Assembly: GCF_034092415.1 (NCBI RefSeq)
Contig: NZ_CP139304.1
Span: 1,224,001 to 1,288,000 of the forward strand
DNA from: Prochlorococcus sp. MIT 1341
GTDB lineage: Bacteria; Cyanobacteriota; Cyanobacteriia; PCC-6307; Cyanobiaceae
DNA: 64,000 nt
Direction of reading: 5' to 3'
The notes under the pieces were generated by a model, which was given only the letters and a program-made list of their open reading frames with translations, was not told the DNA's origin and did no database searches. This document shows, in pieces, positions 1 to 10,510 of the stretch. Within the stretch, counting starts at the first letter, position 1, and every line of letters starts with the position of its first letter. The position numbers were made by a program, and so were the translations under genes.

Positions 1-2
1 CA

Positions 3-248
3 CCCGTAATTTATGCAATTAGAGGTTCTCATAATCGTTTAGGGGAATGGAAAAAAGCATTCAACGCTGCATTTAATCAAGAACTAAACAAACACTTTTA
101 TCCCGTCAATGAACCTCCTCCTCCTCCTGCCTGGGATGAAATAATCCATGATCAATGGGATACCTCTAAAGTACTTCCCTGGAATCATCTAGAAGGACCT
201 ATAAACAAAGCAAAACTTATTGAGCACCACCTACTTTTAAAGACTTGA
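3..248 (+). CDS. C-terminal end of a radical SAM protein (TIGR03960-like), 5' part outside window
   Basis: An open frame runs in from the left edge and ends at a TGA at 246-248, giving about 81 residues. The tail contains SKVLPWNHLEG followed by a charged helix. This resembles the DEVLPWDHI-type ending I associate with B12-binding/radical SAM proteins of the TIGR03960 type. The upstream RGSHNRLGEWKKAF stretch also fits the end of that family. A short proline run precedes the motif. No catalytic part is visible, so the call rests on C-terminal similarity from memory. Its last 32 bases overlap the end of the convergent IctB-like gene. Confidence 0.5.
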   Translation, partial: PVIYAIRGSHNRLGEWKKAFNAAFNQELNKHFYPVNEPPPPPAWDEIIHDQWDTSKVLPWNHLEGPINKAKLIEHHLLLKT

Positions 249-1590
249 TCAAGTTTTCTTTTTTACCTGGATATAACATCGACCTCAACCCAGCCAACAA
301 AATCCAACCAACTATATTAATTCGACTATCAAAAAAGGGCATATCTGCTCCATGCATTGCCAACAAAACAAATGCTGCGGTCCACCATGCTCGATCAAAA
401 ATCTTCTCATTAAAATTGCCACCATTAGGCACCCCCTTTAGAAGAACCCCTCTTTTCAATGCAGTTATTAAGAGGGAAACAACAGTAAAAACAAAAATTA
501 GCGCAACTGGTAAACCGTGACTTACAGCTAGATCTAAAGGAAGATTGTGGGCATGACCATGCCACTGGCCAGTCCTTAGTGGATACAGAACGGAAAAAGC
601 TGCTGCTCCCCAACCAAACCAAGGACGTTCTGTAATGAACTCAACGGCCACTTGCCACTGGCGAAGGCGCGTAGAATCCAAAATTCTGGAATCACTATAT
701 TGCATATCATTTAATCGAGACCAAATACTTTCAGGAACAAATCTTCTGGCAAAAGTTTGCAAGTTTGGATGAACTAAAGGAAAAGAAGCAAAAGCTACAA
801 ACATAGAAATAAATGCCAATAGAGGCAATAACCAATACCAACGCGTAGGTCCAATTACAAAGGGTAAAGCCAAAAACAACCCCCCCCAAGCATTGCGCGA
901 ATCTGTAAGAACAAGAGCACAAACAATCAAAATTGCAAAAATAAATGCAAAAAAACGATGTAACCTACTAATCTTTACTTGCAAAAGTAAAGCAAGAGAA
1001 AAAGGCCACACTACAGCCAACCAAGCACCTGCAATATTTGCATAATCAAAAAGACCAGATAATCGACCTACAGGTTCACCACCAGGAGAAATAAACCAAA
1101 CAATTAAACCATTAAAGATCTCCCAAGGTCCCTGCCAGCCAAACCAAAGCTGACCAAAGCCTGTAAGCAAAACTGGGAAAGTGCCTACAACTAAACAAAC
1201 AGCAGCCTGTCGTCTAGCCTTAGGAAAGAGAAGAAAAGGCTGTGCCGCAATGAATAACCAAAAAAAAGGCAACCAGTTCCCTAATCCAACAATAGCCAAC
1301 CAACCTGTATATGAACTAAAAATACCTAACAGCATCAATAAAGCAATTATGAAGAATGCTTTGTTCCATCGGTCATTCCAAAACTTTTTAAATTGTCTAG
1401 GAGTGGTATAAAACAAAGCCGGAAGTAAAAATAAACCTGATAAAAAGGCACTGGATGGCAAAAAAAACAAACCGGCTTGAAACAAACACCAAAATCTGAC
1501 ATTAATGAGAGGTGGTGCATCCCTTACATCCTTTAAAAAAGATTTGATGGATAGAAGAAATAAGCCAGTTGGATTAGCCTGTTGATTCAT
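217..1590 (-). CDS. ictB: IctB-like multi-pass membrane protein (O-antigen ligase/Wzy_C superfamily)
   Basis: This 457-residue protein is strongly hydrophobic, with about ten predicted membrane segments. It has a TDSRNAWGG stretch near residues 230-237 and, further on, a loop with GWGAAAFSVLYPLRTG and GHAHNLPLDLAVSHG. These are typical of the cyanobacterial IctB family (TIGR00947), which belongs to the O-antigen ligase-like Wzy_C superfamily. IctB was first described as linked to inorganic carbon accumulation, but a direct bicarbonate transport role is disputed, so the substrate should be treated as unknown. The ATG at 1588-1590 starts a conventional N-terminus. It is convergent with the radical SAM gene and divergent from the FAD oxidoreductase. 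Confidence 0.8.
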   Translation of the reverse strand: MNQQANPTGLFLLSIKSFLKDVRDAPPLINVRFWCLFQAGLFFLPSSAFLSGLFLLPALFYTTPRQFKKFWNDRWNKAFFIIALLMLLGIFSSYTGWLAIVGLGNWLPFFWLFIAAQPFLLFPKARRQAAVCLVVGTFPVLLTGFGQLWFGWQGPWEIFNGLIVWFISPGGEPVGRLSGLFDYANIAGAWLAVVWPFSLALLLQVKISRLHRFFAFIFAILIVCALVLTDSRNAWGGLFLALPFVIGPTRWYWLLPLLAFISMFVAFASFPLVHPNLQTFARRFVPESIWSRLNDMQYSDSRILDSTRLRQWQVAVEFITERPWFGWGAAAFSVLYPLRTGQWHGHAHNLPLDLAVSHGLPVALIFVFTVVSLLITALKRGVLLKGVPNGGNFNEKIFDRAWWTAAFVLLAMHGADMPFFDSRINIVGWILLAGLRSMLYPGKKENLIKSLKVGGAQ

Positions 1591-1896
1591 AATAAAAGCC
1601 TTACATAGCTTAGAGGCACTAGATCATTCGCATTTAATCGACGAATAATCACACTAATCTACTCGAAAGAAGAAACCTAAAGATCGAAGTGACTTATTCC
1701 AAGGTTTAGTCACTAAAAAGTTTTTTATTTATAAACATTGCACACTAGAAAGGGGAATTACGCTAAAACCAACAATAAGACACATAAAGAAGTAAATTAG
1801 TAAAATCAATTTCAAAAAAAACTCAAACCATCTATTGGGTCATTTAAGCAATCAAAAGATTGATAGTATAAACAGATACATTCCGGAATCGACACA
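1591..1896. other. Divergent intergenic region, no gene seen
   Basis: About 300 bases separate the divergent IctB-like gene and the FAD oxidoreductase. It is AT-rich and should hold both promoters. I see no convincing tRNA, hairpin terminator or small ORF with a ribosome binding site. A T/A-rich tract near 1717-1735 could be part of a promoter, but I cannot assign -35 and -10 boxes with confidence. Confidence 0.4.
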
Positions 1897-2976
1897 CTGA
1901 ACAAAGAAATTGCTATTATTGGTGGGGGCTCAATTGGCCTAGGTACAGCATGGCATCTGACAAACCTAGGGCACAATGTGGCAATTATTGACGAACATAT
2001 CTGCAAAAAGTGCAACAAGTCAAATAGTCAATCTGGAACAACTGCATCATTAGGTGTTTTGATGGCAAATGTCTTCCAAAGAAGCACTGGAAGAGCCTGG
2101 AAGCTTAGACAAAGGAGTCAAAATCTTTGGCCAATATGGATAAAAGAGCTGACTACAAAAGAATTCCAAATAAAATTAGAGAATCCACTCATTAAGATTG
2201 CAACAAACGAAAAAGAAGATCTCAGAATAAAAACATTAATCCAAACACGTCAACACCTTGGAATTAGACATCTAAATAAAGAAGAAAAGTATTTTTACGA
2301 GCAATTATGGCCACAAAATAAATATACAGGCATGGTATCAATGAATGATGGGAGGATAGATCCCATAGGCCTACAACAAGCTTTGAAGTATAATTTAAAA
2401 AAAACAAATATAAACATGTTGGCTGCAAAAGTAACCAGCATAAGAAGGCAAGTAACAGGTAAAGTTAATCATTGGTCATTAAAACTAGACAACATTGGTG
2501 AGCTATCCTTTGAGAAAGTAATTATCTGTGCCTCGCTAGGAAGCAGTGGGTTGATTATAGATTTAGGTTACAATATTCCACTGGAACCAGTCTTAGGACA
2601 AGCTGTTGAAATAAAAACTTCGCTTTCAAATGAAACATATTTAAAATTACCACCTGTTCTAAACATTTATGGTGTCAACATAATTCCAACACAAGATAAT
2701 CAAATTTACATAGGAGCAACTCTGGAAAGAAATACAGAACCACTACCTACATATCTTGAGCAAATGATTTGTCTGAATAACCAAGCGCCACAATGGATAC
2801 AAACAGAAGAAATCATTCATCAATGGCACGGATTAAGAGCAAAACCAATTAATCGATCTGCACCAATCCTTGAACAACTAGAGCCCGGTTTAATTTTAGC
2901 CACGGGTCATTACAGAAATGGAATTTTATTAACTCCAGCCACTGCAGAGTTTATAGCAAATGAAATCTCTAAATAA
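1897..2976 (+). CDS. FAD-dependent amine/amino-acid oxidoreductase (DAO family), non-standard start codon
   Basis: The protein is a DAO-type flavoprotein, related to glycine oxidase ThiO or D-amino-acid dehydrogenase DadA. The dinucleotide-binding motif IAIIGGGSIGLGTAW lies at the very N-terminus. Near the C-terminus HQWHGLRAKPINRSAPIL and ATGHYRNGILLTPAT match the closing FAD/substrate region of the family. The first ordinary start codon in frame is GTG 1978, but that cuts off the GxGxxG motif. Between the upstream in-frame stop (1864-1866) and 1978 there is no ATG, GTG or TTG. The best candidate is CTG at 1897, about 359 residues, with GGA eight bases upstream. Which amine it oxidises cannot be told. 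Confidence is high for the family and low for the exact start. Confidence 0.75.
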   Translation: MNKEIAIIGGGSIGLGTAWHLTNLGHNVAIIDEHICKKCNKSNSQSGTTASLGVLMANVFQRSTGRAWKLRQRSQNLWPIWIKELTTKEFQIKLENPLIKIATNEKEDLRIKTLIQTRQHLGIRHLNKEEKYFYEQLWPQNKYTGMVSMNDGRIDPIGLQQALKYNLKKTNINMLAAKVTSIRRQVTGKVNHWSLKLDNIGELSFEKVIICASLGSSGLIIDLGYNIPLEPVLGQAVEIKTSLSNETYLKLPPVLNIYGVNIIPTQDNQIYIGATLERNTEPLPTYLEQMICLNNQAPQWIQTEEIIHQWHGLRAKPINRSAPILEQLEPGLILATGHYRNGILLTPATAEFIANEISK

Positions 2977-3015
2977 CTAATAACAATCTAAATAAGAAAC
3001 AAGGCAATTAATTCT

Positions 3016-5062
<2,047 letters not shown>

Positions 5063-5980
5063 ATGACAATGATCAACGGAAAAACAGAGTTTTTAGGGCT
5101 TCTTGGAAACCCAGTAAAACATTCCTTGTCACCAGTTATGCACAATGCAGCACTGGCAGAAATGAATATGAACTGGTGCTACATCGCTATGCCTTGTGAA
5201 ACTAACAATTTAAAAACAGTCTTAAAAGGGCTTAGCGCATTGAACTTTCAGGGCCTGAATGTCACGATCCCTCACAAAAACACAATCACGAAATTCTGCG
5301 ATGAACTAACACCACTGGCTCAAAGGCTAGGAGCTGTCAATACATTAGTACTAAACAAAAGCCATGGATGGATAGGGTCTAATACTGATGTAGAAGGATT
5401 CTTAGCCCCTCTGAAAAGCAAAAATTACGCATGGGATAATCGAAAGGCGATGGTTTTAGGCTGTGGAGGAAGTGCTAGAGCTGTATTAACAGGCCTCAAA
5501 GAATTAGGCATAGCCGAAATCACTGTCATAGGACGTAATAAGCAACGCCTAAACACCTTCATAAAAGAGATGAATCAAATATTAACTGACTTTCCCAAAG
5601 AATCTAAATCCATTGCTATAAAAGGGATTCTAGAAACCGATTTAGAATTAATCGAAAAAATAAAGCAAATAGATTTGTTTGTTAATGCAACACCAATAGG
5701 CATGGAAAATGACACTGAAAAACCAAAGCCAACTCTCAAAATTCCTCTTGGTAAAGAAATATGGAAACACCTAAACTCTCACTCAATTCTTTATGACCTG
5801 ATTTACAATCCAAGGCCAACTGAATGGCTTAAATGGGGGAAGGAACAAGGTTGCGAATGCATCGATGGGCTTGAAATGTTGGTACAACAAGGAGCCGCCT
5901 CACTAAAGATTTGGAGTCGCAAAACAGAAATACCAATAGAAGTTATGCGAATAGCAGCGAAAACCGCTCTATTGAACTAG
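5063..5980 (+). CDS. aroE: Shikimate dehydrogenase
   Basis: Catalyses NADPH-dependent reduction of 3-dehydroshikimate to shikimate, step four of the shikimate pathway to aromatic amino acids. The N-terminal substrate domain shows GNPVKHSLSPVMHNAAL and NVTIPHK, whose lysine is catalytic. GAVNTLV and SNTDVEGF follow, and the Rossmann domain has VLGCGGSARAV near residues 135-145. NATPIGM and the closing GLEMLVQQGAASLKIW are also standard. The length, 305 residues, is slightly above the common 270-290. Starts at ATG 5063, with a second ATG at 5069. It is 24 bases upstream of the Tic20-like gene and probably co-transcribed with it. Confidence 0.95.
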   Translation: MTMINGKTEFLGLLGNPVKHSLSPVMHNAALAEMNMNWCYIAMPCETNNLKTVLKGLSALNFQGLNVTIPHKNTITKFCDELTPLAQRLGAVNTLVLNKSHGWIGSNTDVEGFLAPLKSKNYAWDNRKAMVLGCGGSARAVLTGLKELGIAEITVIGRNKQRLNTFIKEMNQILTDFPKESKSIAIKGILETDLELIEKIKQIDLFVNATPIGMENDTEKPKPTLKIPLGKEIWKHLNSHSILYDLIYNPRPTEWLKWGKEQGCECIDGLEMLVQQGAASLKIWSRKTEIPIEVMRIAAKTALLN

Positions 5981-6004
5981 CGTCATAACAACCAATTCAA
6001 ACTC

Positions 6005-6469
6005 ATGCTCCTACCAATCTGGCAAAGGTTGCTAGGCATTTTGCTTTACCTCATTCCCTGGAGCGATGCAATTCCTTTTGGAAGAAATTTGTTCGCAGAA
6101 TTTCCTTTTTTACGCTGGATCAGCCTTCCTGCATTACCAATTGTGATCTTGCAACAAGCTATTCCTTTTGGCGGATTCTTGGTCTTTCTGATTATTTTCC
6201 TAGCTGTGATAAGAAATCCAAGAGTGCCGTACTTCCTACGTTTCAATGCCTTACAAGCTCTACTTTTAGATATTGGACTTATTTTGCTTAGCTATGCATT
6301 CCAAATAATCATTAGCCCACTTGGAAATGCTCTAATTATTCGTACATTCTCAAGCACTATTCTTGTAACAATGCTTGCCGTAGTAATTTTCTCAATTATT
6401 GAATGCCTCAAAGGCAATGAGCCAGACTTACCTGGAATAAGTACCGCTGTACGCATACAAATCAACTAA
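6005..6469 (+). CDS. Tic20-like membrane protein (Ycf60 family)
   Basis: A 154-residue protein with about four membrane helices. RLLGILLYLIPWSDAIPFGR, the central FLAVIRNPRVPYFLRFNALQ and a closing hydrophobic segment match the cyanobacterial and plastid Tic20/Ycf60 family. In chloroplasts Tic20 is part of the inner-envelope protein import machinery. The function in cyanobacteria is not established, so only the family is called. The gene follows aroE closely and precedes rpsF by 73 bases. Confidence 0.8.
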   Translation: MLLPIWQRLLGILLYLIPWSDAIPFGRNLFAEFPFLRWISLPALPIVILQQAIPFGGFLVFLIIFLAVIRNPRVPYFLRFNALQALLLDIGLILLSYAFQIIISPLGNALIIRTFSSTILVTMLAVVIFSIIECLKGNEPDLPGISTAVRIQIN

Positions 6470-6542
6470 AAGTTACCCCGAAGGGATATTCTGGTTATTC
6501 CGTCGCTCATCTCATTGAGCCTTCAGTCCTCGTCGGAAAACC

Positions 6543-6956
6543 ATGACCGAACAGCCTTACTACGAAACAATGTACATCCTCCGTCCGGACATCCCGGAAG
6601 AGGAGGTCGAAAGCCATTTGAGCAAATACAGCGAAATACTTGAAAACACTGGCGCGAAAATCCTAGATAATCAGATGCGTGGGAAAAGAAGACTTGCATA
6701 CTCAATTAAAAAGCACAAAGAAGGTATTTATGTACAACTGAGTCATAATGGAGATGGGCAACAAGTTGCTGTGCTTGAAAAAGCTATGAGGTTAAGTGAC
6801 GATGTAATTCGCTATCTCACAGTTAAGCAAGAGGGTCCGCTTCCAGCCCCAAGAGTTGTACCAAATAACGAAAATACCGAAAAAGAAAAAGAAAAAGAAA
6901 AAGAAAAAGAAAGCCCTGAAGAAGAAACAAAAGAAAAGGTAGATAATGATAACTAG
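6543..6956 (+). CDS. rpsF: 30S ribosomal protein S6
   Basis: S6 sits on the platform of the 30S subunit and pairs with S18 on 16S rRNA. Residues 1-100 form the standard S6 fold: [34 protein letters not shown] and the VIRYLTVK strand are clear. After residue 105 there is a low-complexity charged tail, (EK)n, encoded by a GAAAAA hexanucleotide repeat. The total of 137 residues exceeds a minimal S6 of about 95-110, and the excess is this tail. It stands alone, without rpsR or ssb next to it. Confidence 0.96.
   Translation: MTEQPYYETMYILRPDIPEEEVESHLSKYSEILENTGAKILDNQMRGKRRLAYSIKKHKEGIYVQLSHNGDGQQVAVLEKAMRLSDDVIRYLTVKQEGPLPAPRVVPNNENTEKEKEKEKEKESPEEETKEKVDNDN
6879..6908 (+). repeat. GAAAAA hexanucleotide repeat in the rpsF tail
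   Basis: Five perfect copies of GAAAAA follow one another, then a partial copy (GAAAG). In the rpsF frame each copy encodes Glu-Lys. As the unit is a multiple of three, gain or loss of copies lengthens or shortens the charged tail without a frameshift. Confidence 0.9.
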
Positions 6957-6987
6957 TTCTTAATAGTATTATAAAAAATCTTTAAAA

Positions 6988-8193
6988 TTAATTCCTCCTC
7001 ATTGCAGCCCATAATCTAATAGGAAGACCCCAAATATAAATAAATCCATTAGCTGCTAAATGATCAAACTGATCCTCTTTTCCATATGTAGCCATGTTAG
7101 AATTATAAAGACTAGATTGAATTGATTGCCGGCCAATAATTGTCGCATTTCCCTTTTGAAGATGAATTCTCACCACACCATTTACATCTTTTTGAGTACA
7201 ATCTAAAAACGAATCTAAGGCCTGCTTTAGAGGGCCAAACCAAAGTCCTTGATATACCAAATCAGCCCATTGCATTTCTAATTGCCGCTTTAAACGTAGT
7301 ACATCAGCAGCAAGGGTTAAACTTTCCAATTCTTGATGAGCTTTGATTAACAAAAGCAATCCTGGAGTCTCATAAATCTCTCTGCTTTTGATCCCTACAA
7401 CGCGATTCTCAATCATATCTATCCGACCAAAGCCATGTCTTCCAGCTAAGGCATTTGCCTCTGTCACAAGTTGAACAGGCTCCAAATTCACTCCATTAAG
7501 TGAAACAGGGTTACCGGCTTGAAAACCGATTTCTATCTCTTCACCTCTATCAGGAGCTTCATCTATTGATGAAGTAATAGCAAAAACCTCTTCTGGCGCT
7601 GAAATATTGGGATCTTCAAGCACACCTGCTTCTACACTTCGCCCTAATAAATTCAAATCAATTGAATAAGGAGATTTCTTACTGACAGGGGCTGGAATAC
7701 CAAATCTCTCGCCGTATGAGATGGTTTCCTCTCTACTCATGCCCCATTCCCTAGCAGGTGTGAGAACCTGTAAAGCCGGATCAAGTGAAGCAAAAGCGAC
7801 ATCAAAACGCACTTGATCATTTCCTTTACCAGTACATCCATGAGCAACGGCATCAGCCTTCAAATCCTTAGCGACCTGAACCATTCGCCGAGCAATCAAA
7901 GGTCTTGCCAAAGCAGTTGAAAGTGGATACCTACCTTCATAAAGAGCATTTGCTCTAATAGCTGGAAAAGCAAATTCTTCAACAAACGGGTTGATTAAAT
8001 TTTCAACTATAGATTCGATTGCCCCAGCTTTAAATGCTTTTTGGCGGATTGGTTCAAGTTCATCACCCTGACCCAAATCAGCCGCAAACGCAATAACCTC
8101 TTCAACGCCCCATTCCTCTTTGAGATATGGAATGCAAACACTGGTATCAACCCCTCCTGAATAAGCAAGAACTACTCTCTTGGCCCGTCCCAT
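6988..8193 (-). CDS. argG: Argininosuccinate synthase
   Basis: Ligates citrulline and aspartate with ATP to make argininosuccinate, which ArgH (encoded at 38.5 kb) then splits to arginine. The N-terminal PP-loop [13 protein letters not shown] spans about residues 7-19. [14 protein letters not shown] (citrulline/aspartate site) and [17 protein letters not shown] follow. The C-terminal helix is intact, and 401 residues is the normal length. Start at ATG 8191-8193. The gene is transcribed leftward, convergent with rpsF. Confidence 0.96.
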   Translation of the reverse strand: MGRAKRVVLAYSGGVDTSVCIPYLKEEWGVEEVIAFAADLGQGDELEPIRQKAFKAGAIESIVENLINPFVEEFAFPAIRANALYEGRYPLSTALARPLIARRMVQVAKDLKADAVAHGCTGKGNDQVRFDVAFASLDPALQVLTPAREWGMSREETISYGERFGIPAPVSKKSPYSIDLNLLGRSVEAGVLEDPNISAPEEVFAITSSIDEAPDRGEEIEIGFQAGNPVSLNGVNLEPVQLVTEANALAGRHGFGRIDMIENRVVGIKSREIYETPGLLLLIKAHQELESLTLAADVLRLKRQLEMQWADLVYQGLWFGPLKQALDSFLDCTQKDVNGVVRIHLQKGNATIIGRQSIQSSLYNSNMATYGKEDQFDHLAANGFIYIWGLPIRLWAAMRRN

Positions 8194-8504
8194 GAGTTAC
8201 ACCCCTAAACGCTGTTTAAGTTATTTCATTTTGAAGGACTTGATGCTCTTTCTACAAAAGTCACGAAACCTCATATTCCTCTTAACAGTTCTCAAGATGT
8301 TTAAAAGACATGCTGCTACTAAAACAAAACTATCCGGACAATCAAGCAGTGGCAAATCTCGTGCACTACCTACTTAGTGACCAAATGAACACATTCTTCA
8401 TGCAATTAAGCACGCCATCCCTAATTTGCAGGAAAAAGGGTAAAAAGGCAATGCGTGTAAAAACTGATTGCGCTAAAGGCAAATAGAAGCGAGTCTTAAA
8501 ACAT
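8194..8504. other. Intergenic stretch upstream of argG, no supported gene
   Basis: The first part should hold the leftward argG promoter. A plus-strand ATG frame of 58 codons (8310-8486) exists, but it has no ribosome binding site, begins with a leucine run and ends in a lysine-rich tail. I do not call it as a gene. An A/T-rich stretch around 8490-8510 may be the promoter of the structured element that follows. Confidence 0.3.
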
Positions 8505-8521
8505 CAAATACGGAGGCGTCC

Positions 8522-8551
8522 ATGGACGACACGCCACCTGAGCATTTCTAG
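8522..8551 (+). other. Nine-codon mini-ORF inside a hairpin, with strong ribosome binding site
   Basis: ATG 8522 follows GGAGG (8512-8516) with a spacing of five bases, then reads MDDTPPEHF and a TAG. The GGAGG and the bases after it pair with 8531-8538, so both the ribosome binding site and the ATG would sit in one hairpin. This could be a leader peptide or a chance arrangement. The sequence alone cannot say whether it is translated. Confidence 0.3.
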
Positions 8552-8754
8552 AAGCAACCTTTTCTAGGCCCCTGCTCCAACAGTCTTAACTAAAAAGTGA
8601 GCTATTTCGTCTGGTGCGACAACTGAAGGCAAGTCAAGCCAGTCGACACTCCTCTGCATCGTTTAGGTGCCCTCAAAGGAGATAAGCTTTACACCTAAAA
8701 ACTTGGCCCCAGGCGCCACAATCTGGAAGCTTCAAAGCTGATTTTTCTAAAAAG

Positions 8755-8783
8755 CCGACTTCTCTAATCAGAGTCGGTTTTTT
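8755..8783. terminator. Strong, probably bidirectional intrinsic terminator
   Basis: CCGACT (8755-8760) pairs with AGTCGG (8772-8777). The stem extends to eight pairs with a one-base bulge, and six Ts follow on the plus strand (8778-8783). On the minus strand the same stem is followed by CTTTTT. It can therefore end both the rightward structured transcript and the leftward small membrane-protein gene, whose stop codon lies in the T-run. Confidence 0.8.
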
Positions 8784-8976
8784 AATGTGATCGCCAAAAA
8801 CCCGCAAACCAAATCCAAAAGGCCATCAGCAAGGAAGGCAAAAACAATAAAAGAACAATCAACCAAGACCTGATCAAAAAGGGTTCAGGATGCAATTGCC
8901 CCCAGACACGAAGCCCGAGGCTGCAAATAAAAGCAGCACCCCATAAAAAAAATAAGAGTATTAACTTAGTAATCAC
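8782..8976 (-). CDS. Small two-helix membrane protein, unknown function
   Basis: A 64-residue protein with a GTG start (8974-8976). It has two hydrophobic segments, about residues 3-22 and 38-60, separated by a short polar loop (RVWGQLHPEPF). Its stop codon sits in the terminator at 8755-8783, which supports it as a real transcript unit. I do not recognise a family. The ribosome binding site is weak. It is divergent from the DUF3134-like gene. Confidence 0.55.
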   Translation of the reverse strand: MITKLILLFFLWGAAFICSLGLRVWGQLHPEPFLIRSWLIVLLLFLPSLLMAFWIWFAGFWRSH

Positions 8977-9036
8977 GGAAAAGTACCAAAAGTTGGCCTA
9001 TGGACTATCTTGAATGATTGGTCCACTCTATGGGTA

Positions 9037-9312
9037 ATGAGCACTCTAGACAAAGTTGACTTGAGCTCTTTAGACGATATAAATCCTGCTTTGACACGTT
9101 TCGGACGTACTGAGCCTGCTCCAGTGTTGCCACTTAGAGAAGAGCCAGACTTGCTTTCTTGGCTAGAAGAAACTGGAAGACTGATGACGGACGACGACTC
9201 TGCGTCTCCAGAAGTAAGCACAGTTGAAGAGGAAGAACTTTCTGCTCTCATGGGAGAAAAAGAAGATTACAAAGCAGAAGATGAGCAAACAGATGATGAG
9301 TGGGAGGATTAA
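9037..9312 (+). CDS. DUF3134-like acidic protein
   Basis: An acidic protein of about 91 residues. The block INPALTRFGRTEPAPVLPL followed by LLSWLEETGRLM resembles the cyanobacterial DUF3134 family, of unknown function. The C-terminal half is almost wholly Asp/Glu and probably disordered. The frame is open to a TTG at 9010, but ATG 9037 gives a more natural start (MSTLDKVDL). No ribosome binding site stands out at either position. It precedes mraY by about 90 bases and could be its own unit. Confidence 0.7.
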   Translation: MSTLDKVDLSSLDDINPALTRFGRTEPAPVLPLREEPDLLSWLEETGRLMTDDDSASPEVSTVEEEELSALMGEKEDYKAEDEQTDDEWED

Positions 9313-9405
9313 TCACTCTAATCATTTAAAATTATGAGTCTTTATAGACTTTGATATAGAGGAGTAATGCTCTATATATCCTGAGTAGTTTCTAACTGCG
9401 AAAAG

Positions 9406-10497
9406 TTGAAAATCTCTAAATCATTAAATCCGGCAACTATTTCAAGTTTAATTTTAGGTAGTCTAATTTTTGCAAGTTGTTTTATATCAGATCAATTAAT
9501 AGTGAATAGTTTCTTAAGTGTTCCATTAATTTGCTGCACAATTTTCTCAATTTTATGTACCCATTTGAGTATTCCACAATTAAAAACACTGAAGATAGGA
9601 CAAATAATTCGACCAGAAGGCCCTCAATCTCATAAAAGAAAAAGCGGAACTCCAACTATGGGAGGAATTGCTGTAATACCAATTAGTCTAATTATAGGCA
9701 GTCTAATCAGTGTCAACGAAGGGATGGGCACAAAACTAATCGCAATTAGCTCAATAACACTAGCCTTCATGTTTATTGGTGGGCTTGATGATTTACAAAG
9801 TCTGTTAGATGCAAGAAGTTTAGGGCTCACTGCAAAGAAAAAGATTTTATTGCAATCAATTGCTTCTAGTATTTTTCTGGTTTATTGCTCATTTCAAAAC
9901 TGGATAGACCCAACAATTAATTTTCCATGGCATCAATCAATCTCAATAGGTCTGTTAATTTGGCCTTTATCTCTTTTCGTATTCCTTGCGGAAAGCAACT
10001 CAACAAATCTAACTGATGGATTAGATGGATTAGCAAGTGGCTGCGGAGCTCTTGTGTTTACAGGAATAGCAATTCACCTAATGCTACGTGGAAATAATGG
10101 AGATCCTGCTCTAGCAGGATTCAGCATTGCAATGGCAGGCGGGTGGCTTGGATTCCTTTCGCAAAACCATAACCCTGCAAAACTATTTATGGGTGACACA
10201 GGGTCTCTTGCGATGGGAGCATCCTTGGCAGCAATTGCTTTACTGTCTGATAGCCTTTGGGCACTCCTGATAATGGGTGGTGTATTTTTAGCAGAGGCTT
10301 TATCGGTAATTATTCAAGTATCTATTTTTAAATTTACGAAGAAAAAATATGGGGTTGGATATCGATTGTTAAAGATGGCGCCTTTACACCATCACTTAGA
10401 ACTCAGTGGTCTTAGCGAGAATCTAATTGTTACAAGTTTTTGGCTAATAACTTGTATTTTAATAGGGATAGTCTTAATTACTACTGTTCCAACCTAA
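9406..10497 (+). CDS. mraY: Phospho-N-acetylmuramoyl-pentapeptide transferase
   Basis: Integral membrane enzyme that moves phospho-MurNAc-pentapeptide from UDP to undecaprenyl phosphate, making lipid I of peptidoglycan synthesis. It has about ten membrane segments. Family motifs are complete: SHKRKSGTPTMGGI, FIGGLDDLQ, NLTDGLDGLASG (catalytic Asp), FMGDTGSLAMG and PLHHHLEL. At 363 residues it has normal length. The start is a TTG at 9406, with no better codon nearby. Genes murB and murC of the same pathway are at 47-49.5 kb, on the other side of the origin. Confidence 0.95.
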   Translation: MKISKSLNPATISSLILGSLIFASCFISDQLIVNSFLSVPLICCTIFSILCTHLSIPQLKTLKIGQIIRPEGPQSHKRKSGTPTMGGIAVIPISLIIGSLISVNEGMGTKLIAISSITLAFMFIGGLDDLQSLLDARSLGLTAKKKILLQSIASSIFLVYCSFQNWIDPTINFPWHQSISIGLLIWPLSLFVFLAESNSTNLTDGLDGLASGCGALVFTGIAIHLMLRGNNGDPALAGFSIAMAGGWLGFLSQNHNPAKLFMGDTGSLAMGASLAAIALLSDSLWALLIMGGVFLAEALSVIIQVSIFKFTKKKYGVGYRLLKMAPLHHHLELSGLSENLIVTSFWLITCILIGIVLITTVPT

Positions 10498-10510
10498 AGA
10501 AAAGATATTT

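Larger units (their letters stand above)
8505..8783 (+). ncRNA. Candidate structured RNA with sequestered mini-ORF and terminator
   Basis: About 270 bases contain a series of inverted repeats that no protein gene explains. In order: GGAGGCGT (8512-8519) with ACGCCACC (8531-8538), one mismatch; GAGCA (8540-8544) with TGCTC (8573-8577), enclosing CTAGAA/TTCTAG (8548-8553/8562-8567); TTTAGGTG (8662-8669) with CACCTAAA (8692-8699), perfect over 8 bp; and a terminator hairpin at 8755-8777 with a T-run. I could not match it to tmRNA, 6S, SRP or RNase P RNA motifs I know. A plus-strand transcript is assumed because of the T-run, but the hairpins fold on either strand. Confidence 0.4.

Noticed and set aside
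8180-8377. A 65-codon ORF starting inside the argG 5' end
   Set aside because: It is antisense to the argG start and its promoter region, with no ribosome binding site.
8310-8486. A 58-codon plus-strand ORF upstream of the structured region
   Set aside because: It has no ribosome binding site, unlikely composition and no family resemblance.
8505-8783. tmRNA, 6S RNA, SRP RNA or RNase P RNA at this position
   Set aside because: I looked for the tmRNA tag and T-arm, GGAAGGAAGCAGC-like SRP core and RNase P conserved regions on both strands and found none, so no known name is given.
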